Assembly: GCA_902462665.1 (NCBI GenBank)
Contig: CABQCM010000035.1
Span: forward strand, 1 to 8,627
Reading direction: 5' to 3'
From: an uncultured Oscillospiraceae bacterium
Lineage (GTDB): Bacteria > Bacillota > Clostridia > Oscillospirales > Acutalibacteraceae
DNA length: 8,627 nucleotides
A program made the position numbers and the translations under genes. Each line of letters starts with the position of its first letter. The stretch's first letter is position 1. The notes beneath the pieces are model-generated. The model worked only from the letters and a program-made list of their open reading frames with translations, was not told where the DNA came from and did no database searches. Positions 1-6,976 of the stretch are shown here, one piece after another.

Positions 1-1
1 C

Positions 2-1342
2 GGAAACCGAAACGACCTGGAAACCTACCGCCGCGGAGTCGCCCTGCACAAAACCGACCTGGATTATGGCAACCAGACCATGCAGCAGGGAATTGAGTAC
101 GCGTATAATCAGTGGAATGTATACTACGGCTCCAAAGCCAACGGCGACGGGGACAGCGGTACCTATTACGCTTCCAAATACGCTCTTCGTTCGGCGGTCT
201 GCCCGTGGATGGTGCTGGGATACTCCACCCATCGCGGGATTCCCAGCCCCGACGGCGTGGGATATATCGCTGGCGACGAGGTGCCTCTGGATACCAACAT
301 TATTCGTGATGTGGTCGACGAGCAGTGGGCCACGGGCGAGTACATCTACGCCGATTATTACGGCCTGACTCCCTTGGACCAGACCGAAGAAAACTGGATT
401 GGCTGGGAGTACTATGACGAGCAGAAGGACAGCGGCTACGCCATCGCCTATCGCAGAGGAGCAGGGCAGGCGCAGCAGACCTTAAAGCTCAAGGGGCTGG
501 ACCCCAACAAAAAATACACGGTATTTTTTGAAGATAGAAACAATTATGCGACGTATACCGGCGCGGAGTTGATGTACAAGGGAATTCTGTGGACGCTGCC
601 GGCTGACAAGACTTCGGATATCCTCTGGATCAGCGCTGCGTCCAACGGCGTGCGCCAGCGGTCGTTGTCGGTCAACGTCACCGGCCCTTCGGTCAATAAG
701 CTGACTCAAAACTGGACGACGGGCGAATTGCGCGCGGCCATCTATCCGACCGGCGATTACTACGAATTCGCTATTCGCATGAACATGGCGCTTCGCGATA
801 CCTTCTTTGGCATGGGCGAAGGCCGGTATGAAGACGTCAGCGTGGCGGAGTACGGCGACGTAATCCGCGTGAACGATAAGACGCTGTCGCAAATTGAGAA
901 AGAGGCTCCCGGAAGCGTCAAGCTGGTTTACGACGTGGACCTGCAAAATCTGAATGTGTACATTGCCAAAAATAATACGATTGGCTTTGCACCCGATCAG
1001 GATTGCTCGGTACAGATCGATAAGCTGACCACCCAGCAGAAGGTCTCCACGGCCAGACAGGTTGTATATCGCTATACGGCCGAGAATCAGGCCTGGGAGA
1101 AAGAAAGCGAAGGCGAGCTGTATGTGACGCTGGGAGACATTAACAAGGATGGAAGCATTGACGCCGCCGACGCGCTGCTGGCTTTGCAGCATTCGGTCAG
1201 GCTGATTACGCTCGATGAGACTCAGTTCCTGGCGGCCAACGTGGACAACAACGACCGGGTAGACGCTTCCGACGCGCTAATGATTTTGCAGTGCTCGGTA
1301 AAGCTGATTGACCCGAAAGATTTCCCCGCTGCTAAGAAATAA
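2..1342 (+). CDS. Dockerin-bearing extracellular GH36-like glycosidase, C-terminal part (5' end outside window)
   Basis: The frame is open to the left edge, so this is the last 446 residues of a longer protein. Residues 1-195 resemble the C-terminal half of GH36-like alpha-galactosidase superfamily enzymes: an H-K-T-D segment near residue 19, RSAVCPWMVLGY at about 63-74, the A-D-Y-Y-G-L-T-P segment near 117-124, a Y-R-R segment at 150-152, and the family-typical ending GLDPNKKYTV followed by YTGAELMYKG at 185-194. D19 or D21 may correspond to an acid/base residue, but most of the catalytic barrel lies outside the window. Residues 215-375 are a module I do not recognise. Residues 379-436 form a type I dockerin: loop 1 is DINKDGSIDAAD, and loop 2 (413-424) is degenerate. 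A dockerin implies secretion and docking to a cohesin scaffold. The gene ends 20 nt before a strong terminator. The dockerin is certain; the GH36-like call is from motif memory and the exact substrate is unknown. Confidence 0.85.
   Translation, partial: GNRNDLETYRRGVALHKTDLDYGNQTMQQGIEYAYNQWNVYYGSKANGDGDSGTYYASKYALRSAVCPWMVLGYSTHRGIPSPDGVGYIAGDEVPLDTNIIRDVVDEQWATGEYIYADYYGLTPLDQTEENWIGWEYYDEQKDSGYAIAYRRGAGQAQQTLKLKGLDPNKKYTVFFEDRNNYATYTGAELMYKGILWTLPADKTSDILWISAASNGVRQRSLSVNVTGPSVNKLTQNWTTGELRAAIYPTGDYYEFAIRMNMALRDTFFGMGEGRYEDVSVAEYGDVIRVNDKTLSQIEKEAPGSVKLVYDVDLQNLNVYIAKNNTIGFAPDQDCSVQIDKLTTQQKVSTARQVVYRYTAENQAWEKESEGELYVTLGDINKDGSIDAADALLALQHSVRLITLDETQFLAANVDNNDRVDASDALMILQCSVKLIDPKDFPAAKK
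1136..1309 (+). other. Type I dockerin domain (two EF-hand-like calcium loops)
   Basis: This segment encodes two copies of a 12-residue calcium loop, each followed by a helix, the hallmark of dockerins that bind cohesins in cellulosomes. Copy 1 is DINKDGSIDAAD followed by ALLALQHSVRLI, with ligands at loop positions 1, 3, 5, 9 and 12. Copy 2 is NVDNNDRVDASD followed by ALMILQCSVKLI. Asn replaces Asp at position 1, Asn replaces Asp at position 5, and Asp replaces the usual Gly at position 6. Loop positions 10-11, usually part of cohesin recognition, are Ala-Ala and Ala-Ser. The two helices are very similar to one another, which in characterised dockerins goes with dual binding orientations. 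Confidence 0.93.
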
Positions 1343-1361
1343 AAAGTGTCTTTTCAGACCC

Positions 1362-1392
1362 AAAAGAGGACGGAGCATTCCGTCCTCTTTTT
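1362..1392 (+). terminator. Intrinsic terminator of the dockerin gene
   Basis: A perfect 13-bp stem (AAAAGAGGACGGA at 1362-1374 with its complement at 1379-1391) closes a 4-nt GCAT loop. It ends in a run of five T, and the A-rich left flank could allow weak function on the other strand too. It starts 20 nt after the dockerin gene's TAA. Confidence 0.93.
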
Positions 1393-1506
1393 GTATGTAA
1401 TTCAGCTTGACACGCGAAGCTATGTTGGCAGACGAAAACATCTCTCTATCGCGAAAGATGTTTTTAGCATACGTTCCTTATTACCAATTGCGCAACTGCG
1501 TGGGGA

Positions 1507-1538
1507 TATATGGTCGTACAAGGCATATTATATGGTCG
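1507..1538 (+). promoter_or_regulatory. Direct repeat pair, candidate activator site
   Basis: The 10-mer TATATGGTCG occurs at 1507-1516 and again at 1529-1538. The start-to-start distance is 22 bp, about two helical turns, so both copies face the same side of the DNA. The second copy ends 10 bp before the -35 box of the SGNH hydrolase promoter, placing the repeats at roughly -77 to -46 from the predicted start site, a usual position for an activator. The repeat is seen directly; its function is inference. Confidence 0.4.
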
Positions 1539-1548
1539 AAAAAGACTA

Positions 1549-1577
1549 TTGTGGGAGATTCAAGAGCATGCTATAAT
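1549..1577 (+). promoter_or_regulatory. Extended -10 sigma-A promoter of the SGNH hydrolase gene
   Basis: A consensus TATAAT lies at 1572-1577 and is preceded by the extended -10 dinucleotide TG at 1569-1570. A weak -35, TTGTGG at 1549-1554, sits at the ideal 17-bp spacing. The weak -35 with an upstream repeat pair fits an activator-assisted promoter. The predicted start near 1584 gives a leader of about 86 nt before the ATG at 1670. Confidence 0.75.
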
Positions 1578-1653
1578 AAATCAAAATAGCCATGATTCAC
1601 TTTTGCTCTGCCAGAGAGCAAGTGGCTTGCATGGCAGTAATTTTTTTGTCGGT

Positions 1654-1672
1654 AAGGATGGTGTCTTTCATG
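1654..1672 (+). promoter_or_regulatory. Ribosome binding site and start codon choice for the SGNH hydrolase
   Basis: AAGGA at 1654-1658 lies 11 nt before the ATG at 1670. An upstream in-frame ATG at 1592 would give 26 extra residues without family similarity and would sit only about 8 nt after the predicted transcription start. The protein from 1670 begins MIFEDGDRIVFAGDS, with the spacing to the catalytic serine that is usual for this family. Confidence 0.7.
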
Positions 1673-2335
1673 ATTTTTGAAGATGGTGATCGCATTGTAT
1701 TCGCAGGCGACTCGGTGACTGATATGGGCAGCGCGCAGCCGGTTGGCGAGGGATTGGCTGAAAATGTGGGGAGAAGCTATGTGCGCGTCATTGAAAATAT
1801 GCTTGTGGCCTGGTACCCACAGCGAAATATCCGCATTACCAACTCCGGTGTCAGCGGCAATACCAGCCGGCATTTGCTTGCACGATTTGACCGGGATGTG
1901 GTGAACCTGAATCCCGACTGGGTCTCCATCTGTATCGGTATCAATGACGTTTGGCGTCAGTTTGACGCGCCTACCTTGACCGAGGAAGCGATTCTGCCTC
2001 AGGAATATGAGAAAAATCTGGAAGAAATGATTTCCAGAATTAAAGACAGGGTTAAAGGGATTTTCCTGCTGTCCCCTTATTATATCGAGCCTCTGCGGCA
2101 GGATGCAATGAGAAAGCGCATGGATGAGTACGTAGCGATCTGCGAGAAGCTTTCTCAAAAGCATGGCTGTATTTTTGTTGATTTTCAAAAGATGTACGAG
2201 GAGTTTTGTGCATTTCAGCACTCCGCCCGCATTGCCTGGGATCGGGTACATCCCAACCAGATGGGCGCTACGCTTATGGCAAAGGAATTTTTAAAGCATT
2301 GCGAATTTGATTATACTTTCGACTACAATGGATAA
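1670..2335 (+). CDS. SGNH/GDSL-family hydrolase, probable cytoplasmic carbohydrate esterase
   Basis: This 221-residue protein has all four SGNH blocks: the nucleophile in FAGDS (Ser15), the block II glycine in NSGVSGN (Gly60), the block III asparagine in GINDVW (Asn92) and the catalytic pair in DRVHP (Asp191 and His194). Ser, Gly and Asn form the oxyanion hole, and Ser-Asp-His is the triad. The length matches stand-alone bacterial SGNH hydrolases related to acetyl-xylan or rhamnogalacturonan acetylesterases. There is no signal peptide or membrane segment, so it should act in the cytoplasm, probably removing acetyl groups from imported oligosaccharides. That substrate is inferred from the glycosidase neighbours and not shown by the sequence; a general lipase or thioesterase role remains possible. 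It is monocistronic, with its own promoter and a terminator 34 nt after the stop. Confidence 0.88.
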   Translation: MIFEDGDRIVFAGDSVTDMGSAQPVGEGLAENVGRSYVRVIENMLVAWYPQRNIRITNSGVSGNTSRHLLARFDRDVVNLNPDWVSICIGINDVWRQFDAPTLTEEAILPQEYEKNLEEMISRIKDRVKGIFLLSPYYIEPLRQDAMRKRMDEYVAICEKLSQKHGCIFVDFQKMYEEFCAFQHSARIAWDRVHPNQMGATLMAKEFLKHCEFDYTFDYNG

Positions 2336-2369
2336 ACAAACATAAGAGACTGCGATAAATGATACGATA

Positions 2370-2414
2370 AAAAGCACCCGATCGACACCATCCAGAGTGT
2401 CGCCGGGTGCTTTT
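2370..2414. terminator. Bidirectional intrinsic terminator between convergent transcripts
   Basis: An 11-bp stem (AAAAGCACCCG at 2370-2380 with 2404-2414) carries an inner 6-bp stem (CGACAC at 2383-2388 with GTGTCG at 2397-2402) and an 8-nt loop. The small internal loop is AT on one side and C on the other. Four T follow on the plus strand, and five A precede on the left (2369-2373), giving five U for minus-strand transcripts. It lies 34 nt after the SGNH gene and is the first convincing terminator met by the leftward activase operon. Confidence 0.85.
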
Positions 2415-2732
2415 GCCATATAATTTATCTAGACGAAACAATCGGGGTGCAATGTGTCGCAGAACGGTAGCTTTGACCACCATCCGCATTGCCGTTCATA
2501 GAAAAGCGTCAGCTTTTCGTTTTCCGGCGCCTTGCTAGTTGCCAAAGCTGCACGGCCTGCGGTCAAAGATTCTTCACGCAAAGCATTGGAGCGCCGGGAA
2601 GCGTGCAGTGCAGCCAGGCACCGCATGGCGAAGCAGCGTAACACACCCGGTGTTTCAAGGCTTTCGCGAAAAACACGTTACACTCTGTATGCTTCGTCGA
2701 AACAATGTTTTTTCGCTATCATATTCTCGTTT
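2415..2732. other. About 320 bp without a convincing gene
   Basis: Nothing here is a supported gene. A 71-codon minus-strand reading frame (2644 down to 2429, GTG start, Arg-, Ala- and Leu-rich with several Cys) lacks a ribosome binding site and resembles no family I know. A plus-strand frame in the same place is also open. Other content is a 7-bp hairpin at 2501-2518 (GAAAAGC, loop GTCA), an imperfect A/T-rich inverted repeat at 2666-2675 and 2706-2716 just past the leftward operon's stop, the palindrome TTTCGCGAAA at 2662-2671, and the 9-mer CGAAACAAT at both 2434-2442 and 2698-2706. It would be transcribed as the 3' untranslated region of the leftward operon if transcription runs to the terminator at 2370. 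Confidence 0.5.
2666..2716 (-). other. Possible 3' hairpin after the activase operon
   Basis: GCGAAAAACA at 2666-2675 pairs with TGTTTTTTCGC at 2706-2716 with one bulge and a loop of about 30 nt. It starts 16 nt after the stop codon of the 424-residue protein. It lacks a GC-rich stem followed by a U-run, so it is at best a weak terminator or an RNA 3' end stabiliser. Confidence 0.25.
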
Positions 2733-4007
2733 TTAATTGCTTCCAACGGCTTGCATTTGTTCCTCACGCCCCACAGCCAGCATAAGCTTAATGCGGTTTT
2801 CCTGGTTCACCCGGGTCGCGCCGGGGTCATAATCGATGGGAACGATATTCGCTTTGGGATGCAGCTCGCGGATTTTACGAATCATGCCTTTGCCCACAAT
2901 GTGGTTGGGCAGACAGCCAAAAGGCTGAGCGCACACAATGTTCGGATACCCGCTCTCGACCAGCTCGATCATCTCGCCGGTAAGCAACCATCCCTCGCCC
3001 ATCTTGCTGCCATAACCGATGACTCCGCCCACCAGCTTTTTTACGTGAGCGTAAGAGCCGGGCGGGGTGAATTTATCATGCCGCTTGGCCGCGCGGACCA
3101 CCGCTTGCTCGACGCCGGTAAGGTAGTTGAAAAGCAGACCGATCGCCTTGGCTTTCGCACGGCTTCCGCCGTACAGCTTGATGTCCTCTATGCGGTTGTC
3201 GATCTTAAACAGCATAAAACCAATCAGGCCGGGTACCATGACTTCACAGCCCTGGTCATACAAAAAATCCTCCAAATGATTGTTGCCTAGGGAGGAATAT
3301 TTTACAAAAATTTCTCCCACGATGCCGACGCGGGTCTTGTTGCGCTCGCCGGTGGGGATGGCGGCAAAGTCATCCGAGATGCGCTCGAGCAGCGGCTCCA
3401 TTTCCCGCCGAGAGTTGGCCTTGCCTTTGGAGATGAGGCCGGTCAGCCGGCGCACCCACTCGTCGGTCAGCCGTCCGGCCGCGCCCGGTTCGATTTCATA
3501 GGGACGAACCTGATTGTACAACAGCATCAGCAGGTCGCCGTAGGCCAGCACCGACAAGCACTTGCGTACCAACGACAGGGTCAGGTGGAATCCGCTGTTT
3601 TTCTCCAGCCCCGACATGTTGAGCGAGATTACCGGGATGCTGCCCAGCCCCGCTTTGATCAAAGCCTTGCGCAATAGATGAATATAGTTGGAAGCACGGC
3701 AGCCGCCGCCGGTTTGAGTAATCATGAGAGCAGTCTTATTTAAATCATATTTCCCGCTTTGCAGTGCGTTGATAAACTGCCCGATGACCAATAGCGCGGG
3801 GTAACAGGTGTCGTTGTGAACGTATTTGAGGCCTGCGTCGACCACCGCGCGGCCTTCGTTTTGCAGGATTTCCAGACGATATCCGTTTTCACGAAATACA
3901 TTTTTGAGCAGCTCAAAATGGATGGGGGCCATATTGGGCACCAAAATGGTGTAATCCTTGGCCATTTCCTTGGTGAATTCCACCCGCTGCGGTAACTGTC
4001 GGGTCAT
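2733..4007 (-). CDS. COG3581-like partner of acyl-CoA dehydratase activase (CoA-dehydratase-like Fe-S protein)
   Basis: This 424-residue protein matches the C-terminal part of the large clostridial activase-related proteins and is distantly related to the 2-hydroxyacyl-CoA dehydratase subunit fold. Recognised elements are VEFTKEMAKDYTILVP followed by MAPIHFELL near the start, HNDTCYPALLVIGQF (Cys68), QTGGGCRASNY (Cys103), a second-half GIVGEIFVKYSSLGNN segment, and AQPFGCLPNH (Cys365) near the end. These cysteines are likely Fe-S cluster ligands. There is no signal peptide. The start is ATG at 4007, because AAAGGAG lies 7 nt upstream; a TTG at 4025 in frame overlaps that ribosome binding site and is unlikely. 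The gene begins 41 nt after the stop of the 975-residue activase and shares its transcript, so the two probably form a complex or redox pair. The reaction is unknown: reductive activation of a dehydratase, or direct reduction as in double-cubane cluster proteins, are both possible. Confidence 0.85.
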   Translation of the reverse strand: MTRQLPQRVEFTKEMAKDYTILVPNMAPIHFELLKNVFRENGYRLEILQNEGRAVVDAGLKYVHNDTCYPALLVIGQFINALQSGKYDLNKTALMITQTGGGCRASNYIHLLRKALIKAGLGSIPVISLNMSGLEKNSGFHLTLSLVRKCLSVLAYGDLLMLLYNQVRPYEIEPGAAGRLTDEWVRRLTGLISKGKANSRREMEPLLERISDDFAAIPTGERNKTRVGIVGEIFVKYSSLGNNHLEDFLYDQGCEVMVPGLIGFMLFKIDNRIEDIKLYGGSRAKAKAIGLLFNYLTGVEQAVVRAAKRHDKFTPPGSYAHVKKLVGGVIGYGSKMGEGWLLTGEMIELVESGYPNIVCAQPFGCLPNHIVGKGMIRKIRELHPKANIVPIDYDPGATRVNQENRIKLMLAVGREEQMQAVGSN

Positions 4008-4019
4008 GGAGAGGCTCCT
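4005..4019 (-). promoter_or_regulatory. Strong ribosome binding site that sets the start of the COG3581-like gene
   Basis: On the minus strand the sequence reads AAAGGAG, then CCTCTCC, then ATG, an ideal 7-nt spacing. It excludes the longer TTG start 18 nt upstream and shows that the gene is separately translated and is not a frameshifted tail of the preceding gene. Confidence 0.85.
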
Positions 4020-4048
4020 TTCCAAAATAGGGGTGAAAAAGGCTTATG

Positions 4049-6976
4049 TCAAGCAGGGGAGTGGTTTGACCCGGCCTGCTCCAGCGCCGCAAACAGGCTG
4101 CGCAGACGGATTTTTACCGCGCCCAGATTGGTGATTTCGTCAATCTTGATTTGGGTGTAAATACGTCCGCCTTCCTCCAGAATGGCGCGGACCTCGTCGG
4201 TGGTAATGGCGTCCACCCCGCAGCCAAAGGAAACGAGCTGCACCAAATTAAGGTTTTGTTCCTGCTGGTCGCAGATATATTTGGCCGCCGCATACAGGCG
4301 GGAATGATAGGTCCACTGATTGAGCACACCAGTGGGGAAGGAATCGACCAAATGGCTGACGGAATCCTCGGTCACTACCACCGCGCCCAAATCGCAGATG
4401 AGGGTGTCGATGCCGTGATTGATCTCCGGGTCAAGATGATACGGCCGGCCGGATAGAATAATCGCCGGCATTTTTTTGGCGCGGGCCAGATCGAGATATT
4501 CGGCCCCTTTTTGCCGCACCCGAGCGAGAAAGGCGTGATACTCCTCGTAAGCCGCATCGGCGGCGGACTGAATCTCTTTCTGAGGGATGGCGTCGAAATA
4601 CTTTGCTAGAATGCTCCGCATCTTTTTCACAAAATCGTGCGGGCGATGCAGTCCGACGTAATCCTGAATGAAGGTGGCTTTCCGTAGCTCCGGCATATTG
4701 GCCCCAATCACCTCGGGATAGTAGGCCACAACCGGGCAGTTATAGTGGTTATCTCCCAGTCCTTCGTCGAGGTTATAGGACATGCAGGGGTAGAAGATGG
4801 TGTCAATTCCTTCATCCAGTAGGGACTGCACGTGGCCGTGCAGAAGCTTCGCCGGATAACATACCGTATCGGAGGGAATGGTGCTCTGTCCCTTGAGATA
4901 CAGTGAACGGGAAGAGGGGGGAGAGACGATCACCTCAAAGCCAAGCTTGGTGAAAAAGGTGTGCCAAAAGGGAAGCAATTCAAACAGGTTCAGCCCCATG
5001 GGAATACCGATGCGTCCGCGCGGCCCTTTTTGCGGCCGGTAGGAGGCCAGCAATTCCCGTTTGTATTCAAACAGATTATAGCGTTTGCGCTCGGAGCCGT
5101 GCAGCAGAGGGCGCTCGCAGCGATTGCCGCCAATAAACCGGCGTCCGCCGTCAAAGGTGTTGACGGTCAAACGGCAGTGGTTGGCACAGCCGTTGCAGGG
5201 GACGGCCTTGACCTTGTGGGTGAAGTGCCGGAGCCCTTCGGCGGTGAGAATGCCGCTTTCGCCTGATCTGCGTTCTTTGGCATACAAAGCCGCACCATAA
5301 GCGCCCATCAGCCCGGCAATGTTGGGACGTACAACGTCCCGCCCGACTTCCTGCTCAAAAGCACGTAGCACCGCGTCGTTTAAGAAAGTACCGCCCTGAA
5401 CGACAATGTGCTCGCCGAGATCGTCGGCGCTTGCAGCGCGAATCACCTTATAAAGCGCATTTTTCACCACGCTGATGGATAATCCGGCCGAGATGTTTTC
5501 TACGCTCGCGCCATCCTTTTGCGCCTGCTTGACCGAGGAATTCATAAACACGGTGCAGCGTGAACCGAGATCGACCGGACGATCGGCCGTCAGGCCCAGA
5601 CGGGCAAAGTCGGCGATGGAATACCCCAGCGTGGCCGCGAAGGTCTGCAAAAAGGAACCGCAGCCCGAGCTGCAGGCCTCGTTGAGAAAAATGTTGTCGA
5701 TGACCCCGCCTCGAATTTGGAAGCATTTAATGTCTTGACCGCCGATGTCGATGATGAAATCAACGTCCGGCCGAAATTTTTGAGCCGCCTTAAAGTGGGC
5801 GACCGTCTCGACCAAACCGCCGTCAAGCCCAAAGGCATTTTTCATCAGTTCTTCGCCATAGCCGGTCGAAGCCGCTCCAGCAATGCGGATGCCGGGATAG
5901 GTTTGGTATAAATCGCTTAAAAATTCCCGCACCAGACCGACCGGGTCGCCGTTACCGCTGATGTAGCGGGAACAGAGGATGGTTTCATCCTCGTGCATCG
6001 CCACCGCCTTGACGGTGGTCGAGCCGGCGTCGATGCCTAGATAAATTGGTTCGCCGGGGGTATGGGTATCCATTTGGGGAACGGCGTCGCGCTCGTGCCG
6101 GGCGCGAAAAGCCTCATATTCCTCCTGTGAGCCAAAGAGAGGAGCGCAGCTCTGGTAACCGCCCTGCGCGGTATAGGAACGCACCCGCCCAGTCAGTTCT
6201 CCCAGATTAACCTGGGATTGATCGGGGGACATAGCCGCGCCCAGTGCGACGAAATACAGCGAATCCTCCGGGCAGATGCCCTCCACCCCCAACGTTCGGT
6301 CGAAGCTGCGGCGAAGCTCGGAAAAAAAGGTAAGCGGGCCGCCGAGATAGACCACTTGCCCCTCGATTTTGCGTCCTTGCGCCAGCCCGGCGACCGTCTG
6401 ATTCACCACGGCGGTGAGAATGCTGGCGGCAATGTCGTTTTTCATCGCCCCCTGGTTGAGCAAAGGCTGAATGTCCGACTTGGCGAACACACCGCAGCGG
6501 GAGGCAATGGTATAGATTTTATCGTATTGCTTGGCGATTTCGTTGAGCTCGGTAGGGGTGATATTCAGCAGGGTGGCCATTTGATCGATAAAAGCCCCCG
6601 TACCGCCGGCGCAGGAGCCGTTCATGCGCACCTCCATGCCACCAGAGAGAAACAGGATTTTCGCATCCTCGCCCCCCAGCTCAATGACGGCGTCGGTGCC
6701 AGGCAGACGATGGGATACGGCCAGCCGGGTGGCGTAAACCTCCTGCACGAAGGGAATGCCGAGATCATCGGCCAGCCCCATACCGGCCGAGCCGGAAATA
6801 CAAAGAGTCGCTTGTTCATTTTCGCCGAGCTTTGATGCAATTTCAGACAGCATAGCGGCCGTTTTTTCGGTGATGCGGGAGAGATGGCGCTCGTAATTTT
6901 TATAAACAATATTACCCGCATCATCCAGCACGACGCATTTTAATGTGGTCGAGCCGACGTCCAGCCCAATTTTCAT
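4049..6976 (-). CDS. Tandem BadF/BadG-type acyl-CoA dehydratase activase with DUF2229-like domain
   Basis: This 975-residue protein has two ASKHA-fold ATPase domains in tandem and a Cys-rich C-terminal region. Domain 1 (about 1-250) has phosphate motif GLDVGSTTLK at 4-13, LGGEDAK at 100-106, Cys122 in NGSCAGGTGAF and Cys161 in SRCGVFAKSD. Domain 2 (about 311-568) repeats these as GIDAGSTTVK (314-323), IGGQDIK (411-417), Cys435 in NEACSSGCGSF and Cys474 in GSRCTVF. In HgdC-type activators each subunit of a homodimer gives two such cysteines to one [4Fe-4S] cluster, and ATP hydrolysis drives a low-potential electron into a dehydratase. The DUF2229-like part (about 590-950) has a C-x2-C-x3-C cluster at 594, 597 and 601, Cys620 in GGNRC, and further cysteines at 706, 731, 747 and 919. 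The product is cytoplasmic and first in a two-gene operon. In many Clostridia this protein is fused to the next gene's product. The target substrate is unknown. Confidence 0.92.
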   Translation of the reverse strand: MKIGLDVGSTTLKCVVLDDAGNIVYKNYERHLSRITEKTAAMLSEIASKLGENEQATLCISGSAGMGLADDLGIPFVQEVYATRLAVSHRLPGTDAVIELGGEDAKILFLSGGMEVRMNGSCAGGTGAFIDQMATLLNITPTELNEIAKQYDKIYTIASRCGVFAKSDIQPLLNQGAMKNDIAASILTAVVNQTVAGLAQGRKIEGQVVYLGGPLTFFSELRRSFDRTLGVEGICPEDSLYFVALGAAMSPDQSQVNLGELTGRVRSYTAQGGYQSCAPLFGSQEEYEAFRARHERDAVPQMDTHTPGEPIYLGIDAGSTTVKAVAMHEDETILCSRYISGNGDPVGLVREFLSDLYQTYPGIRIAGAASTGYGEELMKNAFGLDGGLVETVAHFKAAQKFRPDVDFIIDIGGQDIKCFQIRGGVIDNIFLNEACSSGCGSFLQTFAATLGYSIADFARLGLTADRPVDLGSRCTVFMNSSVKQAQKDGASVENISAGLSISVVKNALYKVIRAASADDLGEHIVVQGGTFLNDAVLRAFEQEVGRDVVRPNIAGLMGAYGAALYAKERRSGESGILTAEGLRHFTHKVKAVPCNGCANHCRLTVNTFDGGRRFIGGNRCERPLLHGSERKRYNLFEYKRELLASYRPQKGPRGRIGIPMGLNLFELLPFWHTFFTKLGFEVIVSPPSSRSLYLKGQSTIPSDTVCYPAKLLHGHVQSLLDEGIDTIFYPCMSYNLDEGLGDNHYNCPVVAYYPEVIGANMPELRKATFIQDYVGLHRPHDFVKKMRSILAKYFDAIPQKEIQSAADAAYEEYHAFLARVRQKGAEYLDLARAKKMPAIILSGRPYHLDPEINHGIDTLICDLGAVVVTEDSVSHLVDSFPTGVLNQWTYHSRLYAAAKYICDQQEQNLNLVQLVSFGCGVDAITTDEVRAILEEGGRIYTQIKIDEITNLGAVKIRLRSLFAALEQAGSNHSPA

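Noticed and set aside
482..1192. Open 236-codon frame on the minus strand
   Set aside because: It lies wholly opposite the dockerin glycosidase, whose plus-strand frame has clear domain motifs. It is a shadow of that coding sequence.
1407..1412. Perfect TTGACA
   Set aside because: No -10-like hexamer lies at 16-18 bp from it, so it is not supported as a promoter.
1346..1589. Short open frames of 60-76 codons after the dockerin gene
   Set aside because: They have no ribosome binding site or family resemblance, and lie between the terminator and the SGNH promoter; the first overlaps the terminator hairpin.
1592..1669. Upstream ATG extending the SGNH hydrolase by 26 residues
   Set aside because: It is too close to the predicted transcription start, has no clear ribosome binding site, and adds residues that do not fit the family's N-terminus.
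2532..3290. Open 252-codon frame on the plus strand
   Set aside because: Most of it is antisense to the COG3581-like gene and it shows no recognisable domain.
4008..4025. TTG start that would add six residues to the COG3581-like protein
   Set aside because: The added codons contain the AAAGGAG ribosome binding site of the ATG at 4007.
6218..6835. Open 205-codon frame on the plus strand
   Set aside because: It is antisense to the well-supported first activase domain; open antisense frames are common in GC-rich coding DNA.
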